Source: Bacteroidales bacterium
GTDB lineage: Bacteria; Bacteroidota; Bacteroidia; Bacteroidales; UBA932
Length of the DNA stretch: 64,000 nt
Assembly: GCA_017554335.1 (NCBI GenBank)
Contig: JAFZIO010000005.1
Coordinates: 1-64,000, forward strand
Reading direction: 5' to 3'
The translations under genes and the position numbers were made by a program. A model generated the notes under the pieces. The model saw nothing but the letters and a program-made list of their open reading frames with translations, searched no databases and had not been told where the DNA came from. Shown here in pieces: positions 7,586 through 15,459 of this stretch (position 1 is its first letter; every line of letters begins with the position of its first letter).

Positions 7586-8376
7586 TAATCCTCATTACGG
7601 GCATCACCTCCGGCTTCGGGAGGGCTATGGCAGAAAGGATCAAGGCCGACGGTCACACGGTTTACGGAACCCACCGCAAAGACTCAGAAACCATTCCCGG
7701 AGTCACCTACATCAAAGCTGACGTCCGCAACGAGGAAGACTGCAAAGCCGCCGTTCAGCGCGTGCTGGACGAGCAGGGCCGCATAGACGTGTTCATCAAC
7801 AACGCCGGCATGGGCATAGGCGGACCGCTGGAGTTCAGCACCACCAAGCAGGCCGAGACGCAGATGGACGTGAACTGGATGGGCATGGTGCGCTGCCTGC
7901 ACTACGTTCTGCCGGTCATGCGCAAGCAGAAGGGCGGCAAGATCATATGTTTCAGCTCCATCGGAGGCCTCATGGGCCTTCCGTTCCAGGGACTTTACTC
8001 CGCCAGCAAATTCGCCATCGAGGGCTATTGTGAGGCCCTCCGCATGGAGGTTCGCGCCCACGGCATCAAGGTGGTGGTAGTGGAGCCGGGCGACTTCGCC
8101 ACCGGCTTTACCGCCAGCCGCGACTCGGTGGCGGACGCAGAGGCGCACGAGGCATACCCCTCCTACGCCCGTTCCCTGCAGAGCATAGAGCATGACGAAA
8201 CCAGCGGCCTCAAGCCCGAATATCTCGCCGCCAAGATAAGCAAGATAGTAAAGGCCGAAAACCCCCGCTACAGCTATATCATTTCTACACTGGAACAGCG
8301 TCTGTCGGTGTTCCTGAAGGCAATCCTGCCCGCCAGCTGGTTCTCTGCGATTCTGAGAAGTTATTACAAACTATAA
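7582..8376 (+). CDS. Short-chain dehydrogenase, candidate 3-ketosphinganine reductase
   Basis: 264 residues. Classical SDR features: TGITSGFG (6-13) for NAD(P), NNAG (73-76), catalytic Ser125/Ser126, and Tyr139-x3-Lys143 in YSASK. A hydrophobic C-terminal segment (~245-258) could attach it to the membrane. The 4-base overlap with serine palmitoyltransferase makes the immediate product of that enzyme, 3-ketosphinganine, the most likely substrate. That is inference from context; the SDR fold alone does not show it. GTG of the next gene follows one base after the stop. Confidence 0.8.
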   Translation: MIILITGITSGFGRAMAERIKADGHTVYGTHRKDSETIPGVTYIKADVRNEEDCKAAVQRVLDEQGRIDVFINNAGMGIGGPLEFSTTKQAETQMDVNWMGMVRCLHYVLPVMRKQKGGKIICFSSIGGLMGLPFQGLYSASKFAIEGYCEALRMEVRAHGIKVVVVEPGDFATGFTASRDSVADAEAHEAYPSYARSLQSIEHDETSGLKPEYLAAKISKIVKAENPRYSYIISTLEQRLSVFLKAILPASWFSAILRSYYKL

Positions 8377-8377
8377 A

Positions 8378-10252
8378 GTGAAAACCACATTTAAGATACA
8401 CTACGGAACGCAGTGGGGCGAGAGCCTCTGCGTTGTGCTGCAAGACACTAAATACCCTATGACCTGGAACGAGGGCGCCGTTTGGAGCGTCACCGTCAAT
8501 GTGCCCGCAGCCGCACTGAAAGACTACTGGTATGTCGTAATGAGGGACGGCGTCATCGCCCGCAGCGAATGGTCCCACCACAGCAGCGCCTCCGCCGCCG
8601 TTATCGAGGACAATTGGCACGACTGCCCCATCCCTGGATGCCCCTTCGTGCGCAGGCACACGGCCGAACTGTTCGACCGTCCCGGCTTCAAGGGTGCCGG
8701 CGTGGCCATTCCGGTGTTCTCCCTCCGCAGCGCCGACGACTTCGGAATCGGTGACTTCCGCGACCTGCACGCCCTGACCGACTGGGCCGCAGCCACCGGA
8801 ATGTGCATCGTCCAGCTGCTGCCGGTAAGCGACACCACCCGCAAGGGCCAGTGGAAAGACTCCTACCCCTACAGCCCCATATCGTCCTTCGCCCTCCACC
8901 CGCTGTACCTGCGCCTGCAGGAGATAGGCGTGAAGGAGGATGCCGCTTTCAAGCGCGCACAGAAGGAGCTGAACGCCCTGCCGGAGATAGACTACCCCAA
9001 GGTGTTCAAGAAGAAGATGGCTCTGGTCCGCAAGGCATGGGAAGATCATGGCGCCAAGGATATGGCGTCCGCCGCATACAAGAAATTCGTTAAAGCCAAC
9101 GCCTACTGGCTCGACGAGTACGCCGAATTCTGCGCAAAGCGCGACGGCAACGAGGCCGACTACTGGCGCTGGATCCAGTGGCATCTGGACATACAGTTCG
9201 CCAGCGAGGTGGCGTACGCCCGCGGCAAGGGCATACATTTCAAGGGCGACCTGCCCATCGGCGTAAGTGCCGACAGCGCAGACGCTTACTTCCACCCGCA
9301 GCTCTTCAACCTCGACTCGAGCGCCGGCGCACCGCCGGATTTCTTCAGCGCCGAGGGCCAGAACTGGGGCTTCCCCACCTACAACTGGGAAGAGATGGCC
9401 AAGGACGGCTACGCCTGGTGGAAGGCACGCCTCCGCAAGATGAGCGAATACTTCGATGCCTTCCGCATCGACCATATACTCGGCTTCTTCCGCATCTGGG
9501 AGATCCCTTCGCAGTACAAGAGCGGCTCCATGGGTCACTTCAACCCTGCGATCCCGTACCCCGAGGATGAGATCAAGGCCGCCGGCCTGCCGCTGGAGGG
9601 CCTCTTCCTGCCCGACCCGCGCAATCCCGGTTGCGTGCAGCCTCGCATCCTGCCGGAGTCGGACAAACTGCCGCAGTGGCAGCAGGAGGTCTTCGGGGCC
9701 ATGTATAACGACTTCTTCTTCCATCGCAACGACAGCCTCTGGCGCCACAACGCCGAGCGCAAGCTCCCGGAACTGCTGGATGTTACCGGCATGCTCGCCT
9801 GCGGAGAGGACCTCGGAATGGTACCCGACTGCGTGCCCGGCGTGATGGAGCACGAAACCATTCTGTCGCTGGAGATGTCCAACATGGACAAGGGGCACCC
9901 CTGGCCGTACCTGGCCGTCTGCGCCTCGTCGTCGCACGACATGGCGACGCTCCGTATGCAACACGCCGAGGAAAAGGGTGCCGACATGGAGCCGTGGGAG
10001 GTCCGCCGCGCCCTCTGGGCCCACCTGGAGTCCGCCCCAATGCTGGCCATCTTCCCCCTGCAGGACTGGGTGGCCCTGGACGGTAAGCTCCGCCGCAAGG
10101 ACTATGAGAACGAGCGCATCAACCAGCCGGCCGACCCCAACCACCACTGGCGTTTCCGCATGCATCTGGATGCCGCGGAGCTGCTGAAAGCGTCCTCCCT
10201 GAACGTGGAGATTATTGGAATGCTTAAAGATTCTAACAGATACAATCAATAG
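8378..10252 (+). CDS. malQ: 4-alpha-glucanotransferase (GH77) with N-terminal starch-binding module
   Basis: 624 residues from a GTG start one base after the upstream stop. Residues 1-80 look like one CBM20-type starch-binding module. The GH77 barrel follows: PVFSLRS and FGIGDF at ~112-127, the nucleophile in FRIDHILGFF (Asp365), the acid/base in CGEDLG (Glu477), and the third carboxylate in SSSHDMATLR (Asp521). It transfers alpha-1,4-glucan segments during glycogen or maltodextrin turnover in the cytoplasm. The Bacteroides forms I know carry two such N-terminal modules and are nearer 890 residues, so this one is compact. No metabolic link to the neighbouring lipid genes is obvious. Confidence 0.9.
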   Translation: MKTTFKIHYGTQWGESLCVVLQDTKYPMTWNEGAVWSVTVNVPAAALKDYWYVVMRDGVIARSEWSHHSSASAAVIEDNWHDCPIPGCPFVRRHTAELFDRPGFKGAGVAIPVFSLRSADDFGIGDFRDLHALTDWAAATGMCIVQLLPVSDTTRKGQWKDSYPYSPISSFALHPLYLRLQEIGVKEDAAFKRAQKELNALPEIDYPKVFKKKMALVRKAWEDHGAKDMASAAYKKFVKANAYWLDEYAEFCAKRDGNEADYWRWIQWHLDIQFASEVAYARGKGIHFKGDLPIGVSADSADAYFHPQLFNLDSSAGAPPDFFSAEGQNWGFPTYNWEEMAKDGYAWWKARLRKMSEYFDAFRIDHILGFFRIWEIPSQYKSGSMGHFNPAIPYPEDEIKAAGLPLEGLFLPDPRNPGCVQPRILPESDKLPQWQQEVFGAMYNDFFFHRNDSLWRHNAERKLPELLDVTGMLACGEDLGMVPDCVPGVMEHETILSLEMSNMDKGHPWPYLAVCASSSHDMATLRMQHAEEKGADMEPWEVRRALWAHLESAPMLAIFPLQDWVALDGKLRRKDYENERINQPADPNHHWRFRMHLDAAELLKASSLNVEIIGMLKDSNRYNQ

Positions 10253-10255
10253 AAA

Positions 10256-11794
10256 ATGACACAGGACGAACTTTTTAAAGTGCTTGTCGCACATTGCAAG
10301 GAATACGGATTCATTTTCCCTTCGAGTGAAATTTACGACGGTCTTGCCGCTGTTTACGACTACGGCCAGATGGGCGTGGAGCTCAAGAACAATATAAAGC
10401 AGTATTGGTGGAACGCCATGACCCGCCTCAACGAGAACATCGTAGGCATCGATTCCTGCATCTTCATGCATCCCCGCATCTGGGAGGCTTCCGGCCACGT
10501 GGGCGCCTTCAACGACCCCCTTATTGACAATAAGGACTCCAAGAAGAGGTACAGGGCCGACGTTCTCATCGAGGACTTCCTGGCAAAGATTGAGGAGAAG
10601 ATGAACAAGGAGGTTGAGAAGGGACGCAAGCGCTTCGGCGACGCCTTCGACGAGGCACAGTTCCGCGCCACCAACCCCAACGTGCTGCGCGAGCAGGCCA
10701 AGTACGACGAGGTTCACAACCGCTACAAGAAGGCCGAGGACGCCAACGACCTGGCCGAGTACCGCCAGATAATCATCGACAACAACATCGTCTGCCCCAT
10801 CAGCGGCACCTGCAACTGGACCGACGTGCGCCAGTTCAACCTGATGTTCAGCACATCCATGGGTTCTACCGCCGAGGGCGCAAATACCATCTACCTGCGT
10901 CCGGAGACCGCCCAGGGCATATTTGTGAACTATTTGAATGTGCAGAAGACCGGCCGCATGAAGATTCCTTTCGGTATCGCACAGATCGGCAAGGCCTTCC
11001 GCAACGAGATTGTGGCCCGTCAGTTCATCTTCCGCATGAGGGAGTTCGAGCAGATGGAGATGCAGTTCTTCATCAAGCCGGGCACCGAGCTGGAGTGGTT
11101 CAAGAAGTGGAAGGAGCAGCGCATGAAGTGGCACGTAAACATCGGCATGGGTGCGGAGAACTACCGCTTCCACGACCATGAGAAGCTGGCCCACTACGCC
11201 AACGCCGCCACCGACATCGAGTTCAACTTCCCGTTCGGATTCAAGGAGCTGGAGGGCATCCACAGCCGTACCAACTGGGACCTCGGCAGGCACCAGCAGT
11301 ACTCCGGCCGCAAGATCGAGTACTTCGACCCCGAGGAAGGCGCCGCTTACACCCCGTACGTGGTTGAGACGTCCATCGGTGTGGACCGTATGGTGCTGGC
11401 CGTGCTTTCCCATTCATTGAAGGAGGAGCAGCTGGAGAACGGCGAGACCCGCGTGGTTTTGAGCATCCCCGCTCCGCTTGCACCGGTGAAGGCCGCCGTG
11501 CTGCCGCTGGTCAAGAAGGACGGCCTGCCCGAGCTGGCGCAGGAGGTCATGGACGAACTGAAGTTCGACTTCAACTGCCAGTACGAAGAGAAAGACTCCA
11601 TCGGCAAGCGCTACCGCCGCCAGGACGCCATCGGCACCCCGTTCTGCATCACCGTGGACCATCAGTCCCTGGAGGACCACTGCGTCACCGTGCGCGAGCG
11701 CGACACCATGTCCCAGGAGAGGGTTCCTATTGCAGAGCTTCGCGCCCTGATTGACAAGCGGGTGAATTTGAACAACCTGCTGAGGAATCTGTAG
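10256..11794 (+). CDS. glyS: Glycyl-tRNA synthetase, homodimeric class II type
   Basis: 512 residues. Class II motif 2 is in the AFRNEI...RMREFEQMEMQFF stretch (about 245-275) and motif 3 in ETSIGVDRM (about 368). The C-terminal third is the anticodon-binding domain. A single chain with these features is the alpha2 (archaeal/eukaryal-like) GlyRS rather than the alpha2beta2 form. It charges tRNA-Gly, one copy of which lies at 4.8 kb. The start is 4 bases after malQ, so it is the last gene of the spt-SDR-malQ-glyS run. Confidence 0.95.
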   Translation: MTQDELFKVLVAHCKEYGFIFPSSEIYDGLAAVYDYGQMGVELKNNIKQYWWNAMTRLNENIVGIDSCIFMHPRIWEASGHVGAFNDPLIDNKDSKKRYRADVLIEDFLAKIEEKMNKEVEKGRKRFGDAFDEAQFRATNPNVLREQAKYDEVHNRYKKAEDANDLAEYRQIIIDNNIVCPISGTCNWTDVRQFNLMFSTSMGSTAEGANTIYLRPETAQGIFVNYLNVQKTGRMKIPFGIAQIGKAFRNEIVARQFIFRMREFEQMEMQFFIKPGTELEWFKKWKEQRMKWHVNIGMGAENYRFHDHEKLAHYANAATDIEFNFPFGFKELEGIHSRTNWDLGRHQQYSGRKIEYFDPEEGAAYTPYVVETSIGVDRMVLAVLSHSLKEEQLENGETRVVLSIPAPLAPVKAAVLPLVKKDGLPELAQEVMDELKFDFNCQYEEKDSIGKRYRRQDAIGTPFCITVDHQSLEDHCVTVRERDTMSQERVPIAELRALIDKRVNLNNLLRNL

Positions 11795-12200
11795 GCGGCA
11801 GGGGTTGATATCTTGTGTACAGGGTCGAGACCGCAGAATATAGCTTTTAATGCAATATTTGCCGTCTCGACCCCTTCCAGAACCCCTCGAGCCAGCATTT
11901 CGGTCTCCCCAAGGCCGTTTGTGCGGTCTCGGCCTCCGCTGCTGCTGGCGGCCTTTTTATCAGGCCGACGGCAGCCAAGCCTGGATAAGGCCATACACCA
12001 TTCTTGAATAGACACCGTTTGCGACCTCCGGCTGCGGCAGGCCGGGGAGGAGTGCCCTTTGGGTGTTGCTCCCCGCAACCCGGCCGAGCCGCAGCCGCCT
12101 GTTTTTGCGGCCACAATTTTTTCAAAAGAATTGTTAGCAAATAAGATATTTACGTTTTTTATCATGGTGTGACGAAGTTATTATCATCTTTGAAGCATTA
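11795..12200. other. GC-rich structured spacer without a supported gene
   Basis: 406 bases between glyS and the nuclease gene. Besides the long hairpin it contains GGCCG...CGGCC (about 11913-11932), GC-rich arms around a TTTTT at ~11954-11958, and dense CGG/GCC runs up to ~12110. The last 90 bases turn AT-rich (promoter-like, with CATCTTTG just before the nuclease start). A minus-strand open frame crosses the spacer but runs into the 3' end of glyS, and I reject it. Confidence 0.6.
11822..11873 (+). repeat. Long hairpin downstream of glyS
   Basis: GGGTCGAGAC (11822-11831) and GTCTCGACCC (11864-11873) form a perfect 10-bp stem. After one C-C mismatch a further 5 bp (GCAGA / TTTGC, one G-U) extends it. 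There is no T-run behind it, so it is not a standard terminator; it could be an RNA end structure or part of a non-coding RNA. Confidence 0.65.
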
Positions 12201-13088
12201 ATGAATAAAATGATGACTATGAAAACTTCTTCACTCTCCTGCGGCCCCGACCGCTATGCAGACATCATGTTGGATGATTGGTTCAAACGTTCCTTTAAAG
12301 AATTTGGCGATGCAAAACGCCTTATGCTCCTCTTTCTCCAAACGCTCATTCCGGAGCGAAAGATTGCTTCCATTACCTACACGTCTGAAGAAAGCACGAA
12401 TCAAAACCCTGACAAGAAGGGCGTCAGGGTTGATGTTGAGTGTACCGATGAAAACGGAAACAGATTCTTAGTGGAAGTTCAGCAAGCCAAGCAGTCTGAC
12501 TTCTACGATCGGGCGGTTTTCGATTCAACATTCGCAATACAGAGACAACTGGAGGAGGGTGCCGACGAATATGGCTTCGCTCCTGTATATTTTATCGGAA
12601 TAATGCGATTCTCCTTGCACCCTGATTCAAAAGAGTGCCTCTACAGGTATTCGCTTAAAGAGGATAACAGCGGAGAATTGATGACAGACCATCTTCACTA
12701 CATTTTTCTTGAGGTAACCAAGTGCCGCCGCGATTCAAAGGCGCCGTTGATTGAAAAAGTCGGCTATGCACTTAACCATATGGCAGAGTTCAAAGAGCGC
12801 CCGGAAGGATTTGAAGGAGAGTTCTTTGACCTGTTGTTTAAATCGGCGGATTTTCATACTTTTGCCCCTGAGGAAAAGATCAAATACCACTACGATATGA
12901 CTACAGAAAGAGATATTAGGAATCAGATCAAATACGCGCATGACGAAGGACAGAAAGAGGGAAAAGATAATGAGCGTCAGCGGATCGCAAAGGCCATGCT
13001 GGACGATGGTTTGGATCCTGAACAAGTTGCCAGGTATTCCGGTCTTACGCCTGAGCAACTCGCAAAACTACAAGATAGGAATCTGTGA
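12201..13088 (+). CDS. Rpn/PDDEXK_2-family nuclease (transposase-like)
   Basis: 295 residues. The N-terminal half carries the PD-(D/E)XK core of the Rpn / 'PD-(D/E)XK nuclease family transposase' group: VRVDVEC (Asp78), then FLVEVQQ (Glu92, Gln94), then QSDFYDRAVFDSTF. The C-terminal tail (AKAMLDDGLDPEQVARYSGLTPEQL) is the short helical end seen in this family. Members studied in E. coli are DNA endonucleases that raise recombination, and Bacteroidales carry many copies. Two further ATGs (12213 and 12219) are possible starts. The stop overlaps the next gene by 4 bases, which is unusual for this normally stand-alone gene. Confidence 0.85.
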   Translation: MNKMMTMKTSSLSCGPDRYADIMLDDWFKRSFKEFGDAKRLMLLFLQTLIPERKIASITYTSEESTNQNPDKKGVRVDVECTDENGNRFLVEVQQAKQSDFYDRAVFDSTFAIQRQLEEGADEYGFAPVYFIGIMRFSLHPDSKECLYRYSLKEDNSGELMTDHLHYIFLEVTKCRRDSKAPLIEKVGYALNHMAEFKERPEGFEGEFFDLLFKSADFHTFAPEEKIKYHYDMTTERDIRNQIKYAHDEGQKEGKDNERQRIAKAMLDDGLDPEQVARYSGLTPEQLAKLQDRNL

Positions 13089-14755
13089 TTCGAGTAAAAA
13101 AGTTAGCGTTAGCCTGCGCCGTTTTGGTGTCCCTTGCGGCCTGCGAGAAACAGGCCGTAAGGGACATCCTGCAAGATGTTGGGTCATTCATTGAAGAGCG
13201 TCCGGACAGCGCACTGCTTGTCCTGGAATCAATTCCAAAAAAGACAGTCATTCGTCCCAAAACGAAGGCCAGGCATGCTCTATTGTATGCAATGGCTCTC
13301 GACAAGAATTACATCGACACAACCGATACGGGAATCATAGCGCCCGCCGTGGACTATTACGCCAGGCGCGGTTCTGCGGATGATTTGATGAAAGCTTATT
13401 ATTACCAGGGTGTTGCCTATTACAATGCTAAAGAATATGAAAACGCCATGGTTTCCATGACTTTTGCCGAGGACCAGATTCCCAAGGCGACTGACATGCG
13501 CTATGTAGGGCTGGTGTACTCGACGCTCTCTTCTCTCTGCAACAAGGTTTACGACCTTAGCGAAGAGCTACGGTACGCCGAGATGGCTGCAAAAACCTTT
13601 TCTGAGAACGGTCTGGAAAAGTACAAATATTCCACACTTGCCCTTGAAGGGCGCGCCCTGGCCAGTTTAAAGCGTTACGATGAGGCCGAAGATATCTTTG
13701 CCGAGGTGATTAACGAGCCTTCCGTTTCCAAGTCGCTGAAGAATTCGATTAAAGAGGATTATGCTTTATTGCTTACTCTTAGACACAACCATTCCGATGA
13801 GACCGCACTGTCTTTATATAGAGAAGTATTGTCGGCAAACGGCTCACTGAGAAATATAAATCTTTGGTCCTCATACGCTTATTCACTGGCTGCTTGTGGA
13901 CACAATAAAGAGTCCGGACAGGTATTCGAGCAATTATATGCTTTGGATGGGAATAAGGAATACTCTTTGATTGATATTTGGCAATCCGCAGCATACGAGT
14001 GTGAGGGGGATTATCCTGCAGCCCTGTCTTTTCTTCGCAAGTCCCTGAACTACCAGGATTCGCTGGTTAATCTTAAACTCTCACAAGCAACGGCAAAGGC
14101 AAGAGTTAACTATTTTGCGTTGAAGAACAGTCAAATTGAGGTTAAAGAAAAGAACGAGCAAGTCTTCTTTTTGTTAGTCTTTATTTTTCTTCTGCTTATT
14201 GCCGCTGCAATTTATCTGGTTTACCGGACAAGAACGGAAAAGCTGAAAAAGGAGAGGACAAGGCTTGCTGAAATAGCGGAGTCTATGCGGATACGCCTTC
14301 AGGATGAAATCGGAGAACGTGATGCCAGGATGATCGCCATCCGAAAGGAATATACCAGCATTTACAGGTCACAGTTCAAACGTCTGGGAGAGCTTTGCGA
14401 GACCTATCAGCTGGCTAATGAAAGGAGAGATTCGCAGCGCTTGGTTTACGAGAAGGTCAAAGAGATGTTAAAAGACATTAGCGGAGACAACGACGGGCAG
14501 AAACGTTTTGAGGTTATAATAGACGCCAGCCTCAACAGTATAATGAAACACTTCCGTGAAGACTTCCCCAAGTATTCCGAAGCAGATTATCGTTTTGTTA
14601 GCTACTTGTTCGCAGGTTTTGACGCAACTACGATTAGTATCATATTGGGAATGCCTTCAGTTGATGCGGCATACATGAAAAAGTCAAGAATCAAGAAAAC
14701 GATTCTAAACTCCGAAGCCACTTACAAGCAAGAATACCTAGAGACAATCAGCTAA
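13085..14755 (+). CDS. Membrane TPR regulator with lipoprotein-type N-terminus
   Basis: 556 residues from a GTG start inside the stop of the nuclease gene (GTGA). A lipoprotein signal ends SLAAC (Cys20). Residues ~35-335 are tetratricopeptide-like helical hairpins; 360-380 is a single membrane span; 381-430 is a charged coiled coil. The C-terminal ~100 residues (RFVSYLFAGFDATTISIIL, then VDAAYMKKSRIKKTI) resemble the degenerate DNA-binding end of Bacteroidetes TPR/LuxR-like sensors. The predicted topology is a periplasmic TPR sensor, one span, and a cytoplasmic effector. Its ligand and targets are unknown. It ends 135 bases before a strong terminator. Confidence 0.75.
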   Translation: MIRVKKLALACAVLVSLAACEKQAVRDILQDVGSFIEERPDSALLVLESIPKKTVIRPKTKARHALLYAMALDKNYIDTTDTGIIAPAVDYYARRGSADDLMKAYYYQGVAYYNAKEYENAMVSMTFAEDQIPKATDMRYVGLVYSTLSSLCNKVYDLSEELRYAEMAAKTFSENGLEKYKYSTLALEGRALASLKRYDEAEDIFAEVINEPSVSKSLKNSIKEDYALLLTLRHNHSDETALSLYREVLSANGSLRNINLWSSYAYSLAACGHNKESGQVFEQLYALDGNKEYSLIDIWQSAAYECEGDYPAALSFLRKSLNYQDSLVNLKLSQATAKARVNYFALKNSQIEVKEKNEQVFFLLVFIFLLLIAAAIYLVYRTRTEKLKKERTRLAEIAESMRIRLQDEIGERDARMIAIRKEYTSIYRSQFKRLGELCETYQLANERRDSQRLVYEKVKEMLKDISGDNDGQKRFEVIIDASLNSIMKHFREDFPKYSEADYRFVSYLFAGFDATTISIILGMPSVDAAYMKKSRIKKTILNSEATYKQEYLETIS

Positions 14756-14798
14756 AGCTTTGATTGTTAGCGCGTTGTCTCAATGCCGCGCCCGCTTA

Positions 14799-14807
14799 CC
14801 CCCCCCC
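14799..14807 (+). repeat. C9 homopolymer tract
   Basis: Nine consecutive C at 14799-14807, 43 bases after the TPR regulator stop and well upstream of the next promoter. It is intergenic and not in a position to switch a reading frame. Confidence 0.8.
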
Positions 14808-14889
14808 GTCACACACATAAACACTTGACTATTAGGCATTTACAAAGATTACCACAAAGAGCGTTAGACTTTTATTATTGCGCCACTTC

Positions 14890-14925
14890 AAAAACGGCCT
14901 CTCACAAACGTGAAAGGCCGTTTTT
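14890..14925 (+). terminator. Terminator after the nuclease/TPR-regulator pair
   Basis: Arms AAAAACGGCCTCTCAC (14890-14905) and GTGAAAGGCCGTTTTT (14910-14925), one mismatch, loop AAAC, T5 tail. Confidence 0.85.
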
Positions 14926-14960
14926 GCTTTGTCGCCTATTAGGTTTTAAAAGCCGAAATT

Positions 14961-14993
14961 TTTGGAGCAATCAGCACCTGATCTGTAACTTTG
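14961..14993 (+). promoter_or_regulatory. Bacteroidetes-type promoter of the secreted-protein cluster
   Basis: TTTG (14961-14964), 21 bases, TAACTTTG (14986-14993): a full match to TTTG / TAnnTTTG. The first start codon (15028) is 34 bases downstream. It probably drives 15028-18507 and perhaps on to 19536. Confidence 0.75.
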
Positions 14994-15027
14994 TCATCTG
15001 ACAATCACAATCTAATAATTAATCACA

Positions 15028-15408
15028 ATGAAAAAACTCATTCTTTCTTTTCTTGTTGCCTCATTGGCTACGCTACCTTTATTTTCCATTTCACACGTTC
15101 AAGGAGAAGAAGAGCAAATCGTAATATTGCCGGCCAATTCTTTCGACGCAGAGCGACCTAACAGAACGAATGTGCCAATAGAAGCTTATTACAATTGTGC
15201 GCTATCTTCTATTATTGTTTTCTTCTCAGAGAATCTCGGTCCCGTCCAAACCACCATAACCAATATAACGACCGGAGACATCTTTGAGGATACTATCAAT
15301 GCCTATGGCACCCCTGCAATATTCCCGGTGCTGCAGTCTGGTTGTTCTTACCTGCTTCTTTTCACATTGCCTAACGGCGACGCATATTACGGAGAATTTG
15401 ATTTGTAA
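15028..15408 (+). CDS. DUF3244-type small exported protein
   Basis: 126 residues with a signal peptide (MKKLILSFLVASLATLPLFS, hydrophobic 3-20). The mature part is one small beta domain (SIIVFFSENLGPVQTTI, DTINAYGTPAIF, SCSYLLLFTLPNGDAYYGEF) with the layout of DUF3244 proteins, where strands end in a 'G.Y.I.F.L..G..Y.G.F' pattern. Such proteins are common in Bacteroidales next to TPR regulators and large secreted proteins; their role is unknown. It is the first gene after the promoter at 14961. Confidence 0.7.
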   Translation: MKKLILSFLVASLATLPLFSISHVQGEEEQIVILPANSFDAERPNRTNVPIEAYYNCALSSIIVFFSENLGPVQTTITNITTGDIFEDTINAYGTPAIFPVLQSGCSYLLLFTLPNGDAYYGEFDL

Positions 15409-15459
15409 TGTCCGTATGCAACGAAGCACCATCTTTTAGCATCTATTAAGTAAAGTATT

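Noticed and set aside
8285-11413. 1042-codon open frame antisense to malQ and glyS
   Set aside because: Same cause; the sense genes hold all catalytic motifs.
11662-12165. Minus-strand open frame of 167 codons over the glyS end and the spacer
   Set aside because: It overlaps the 3' end of glyS, is low in complexity (Arg/Ser/Gly) and has no recognisable pattern; it reads through hairpin arms.
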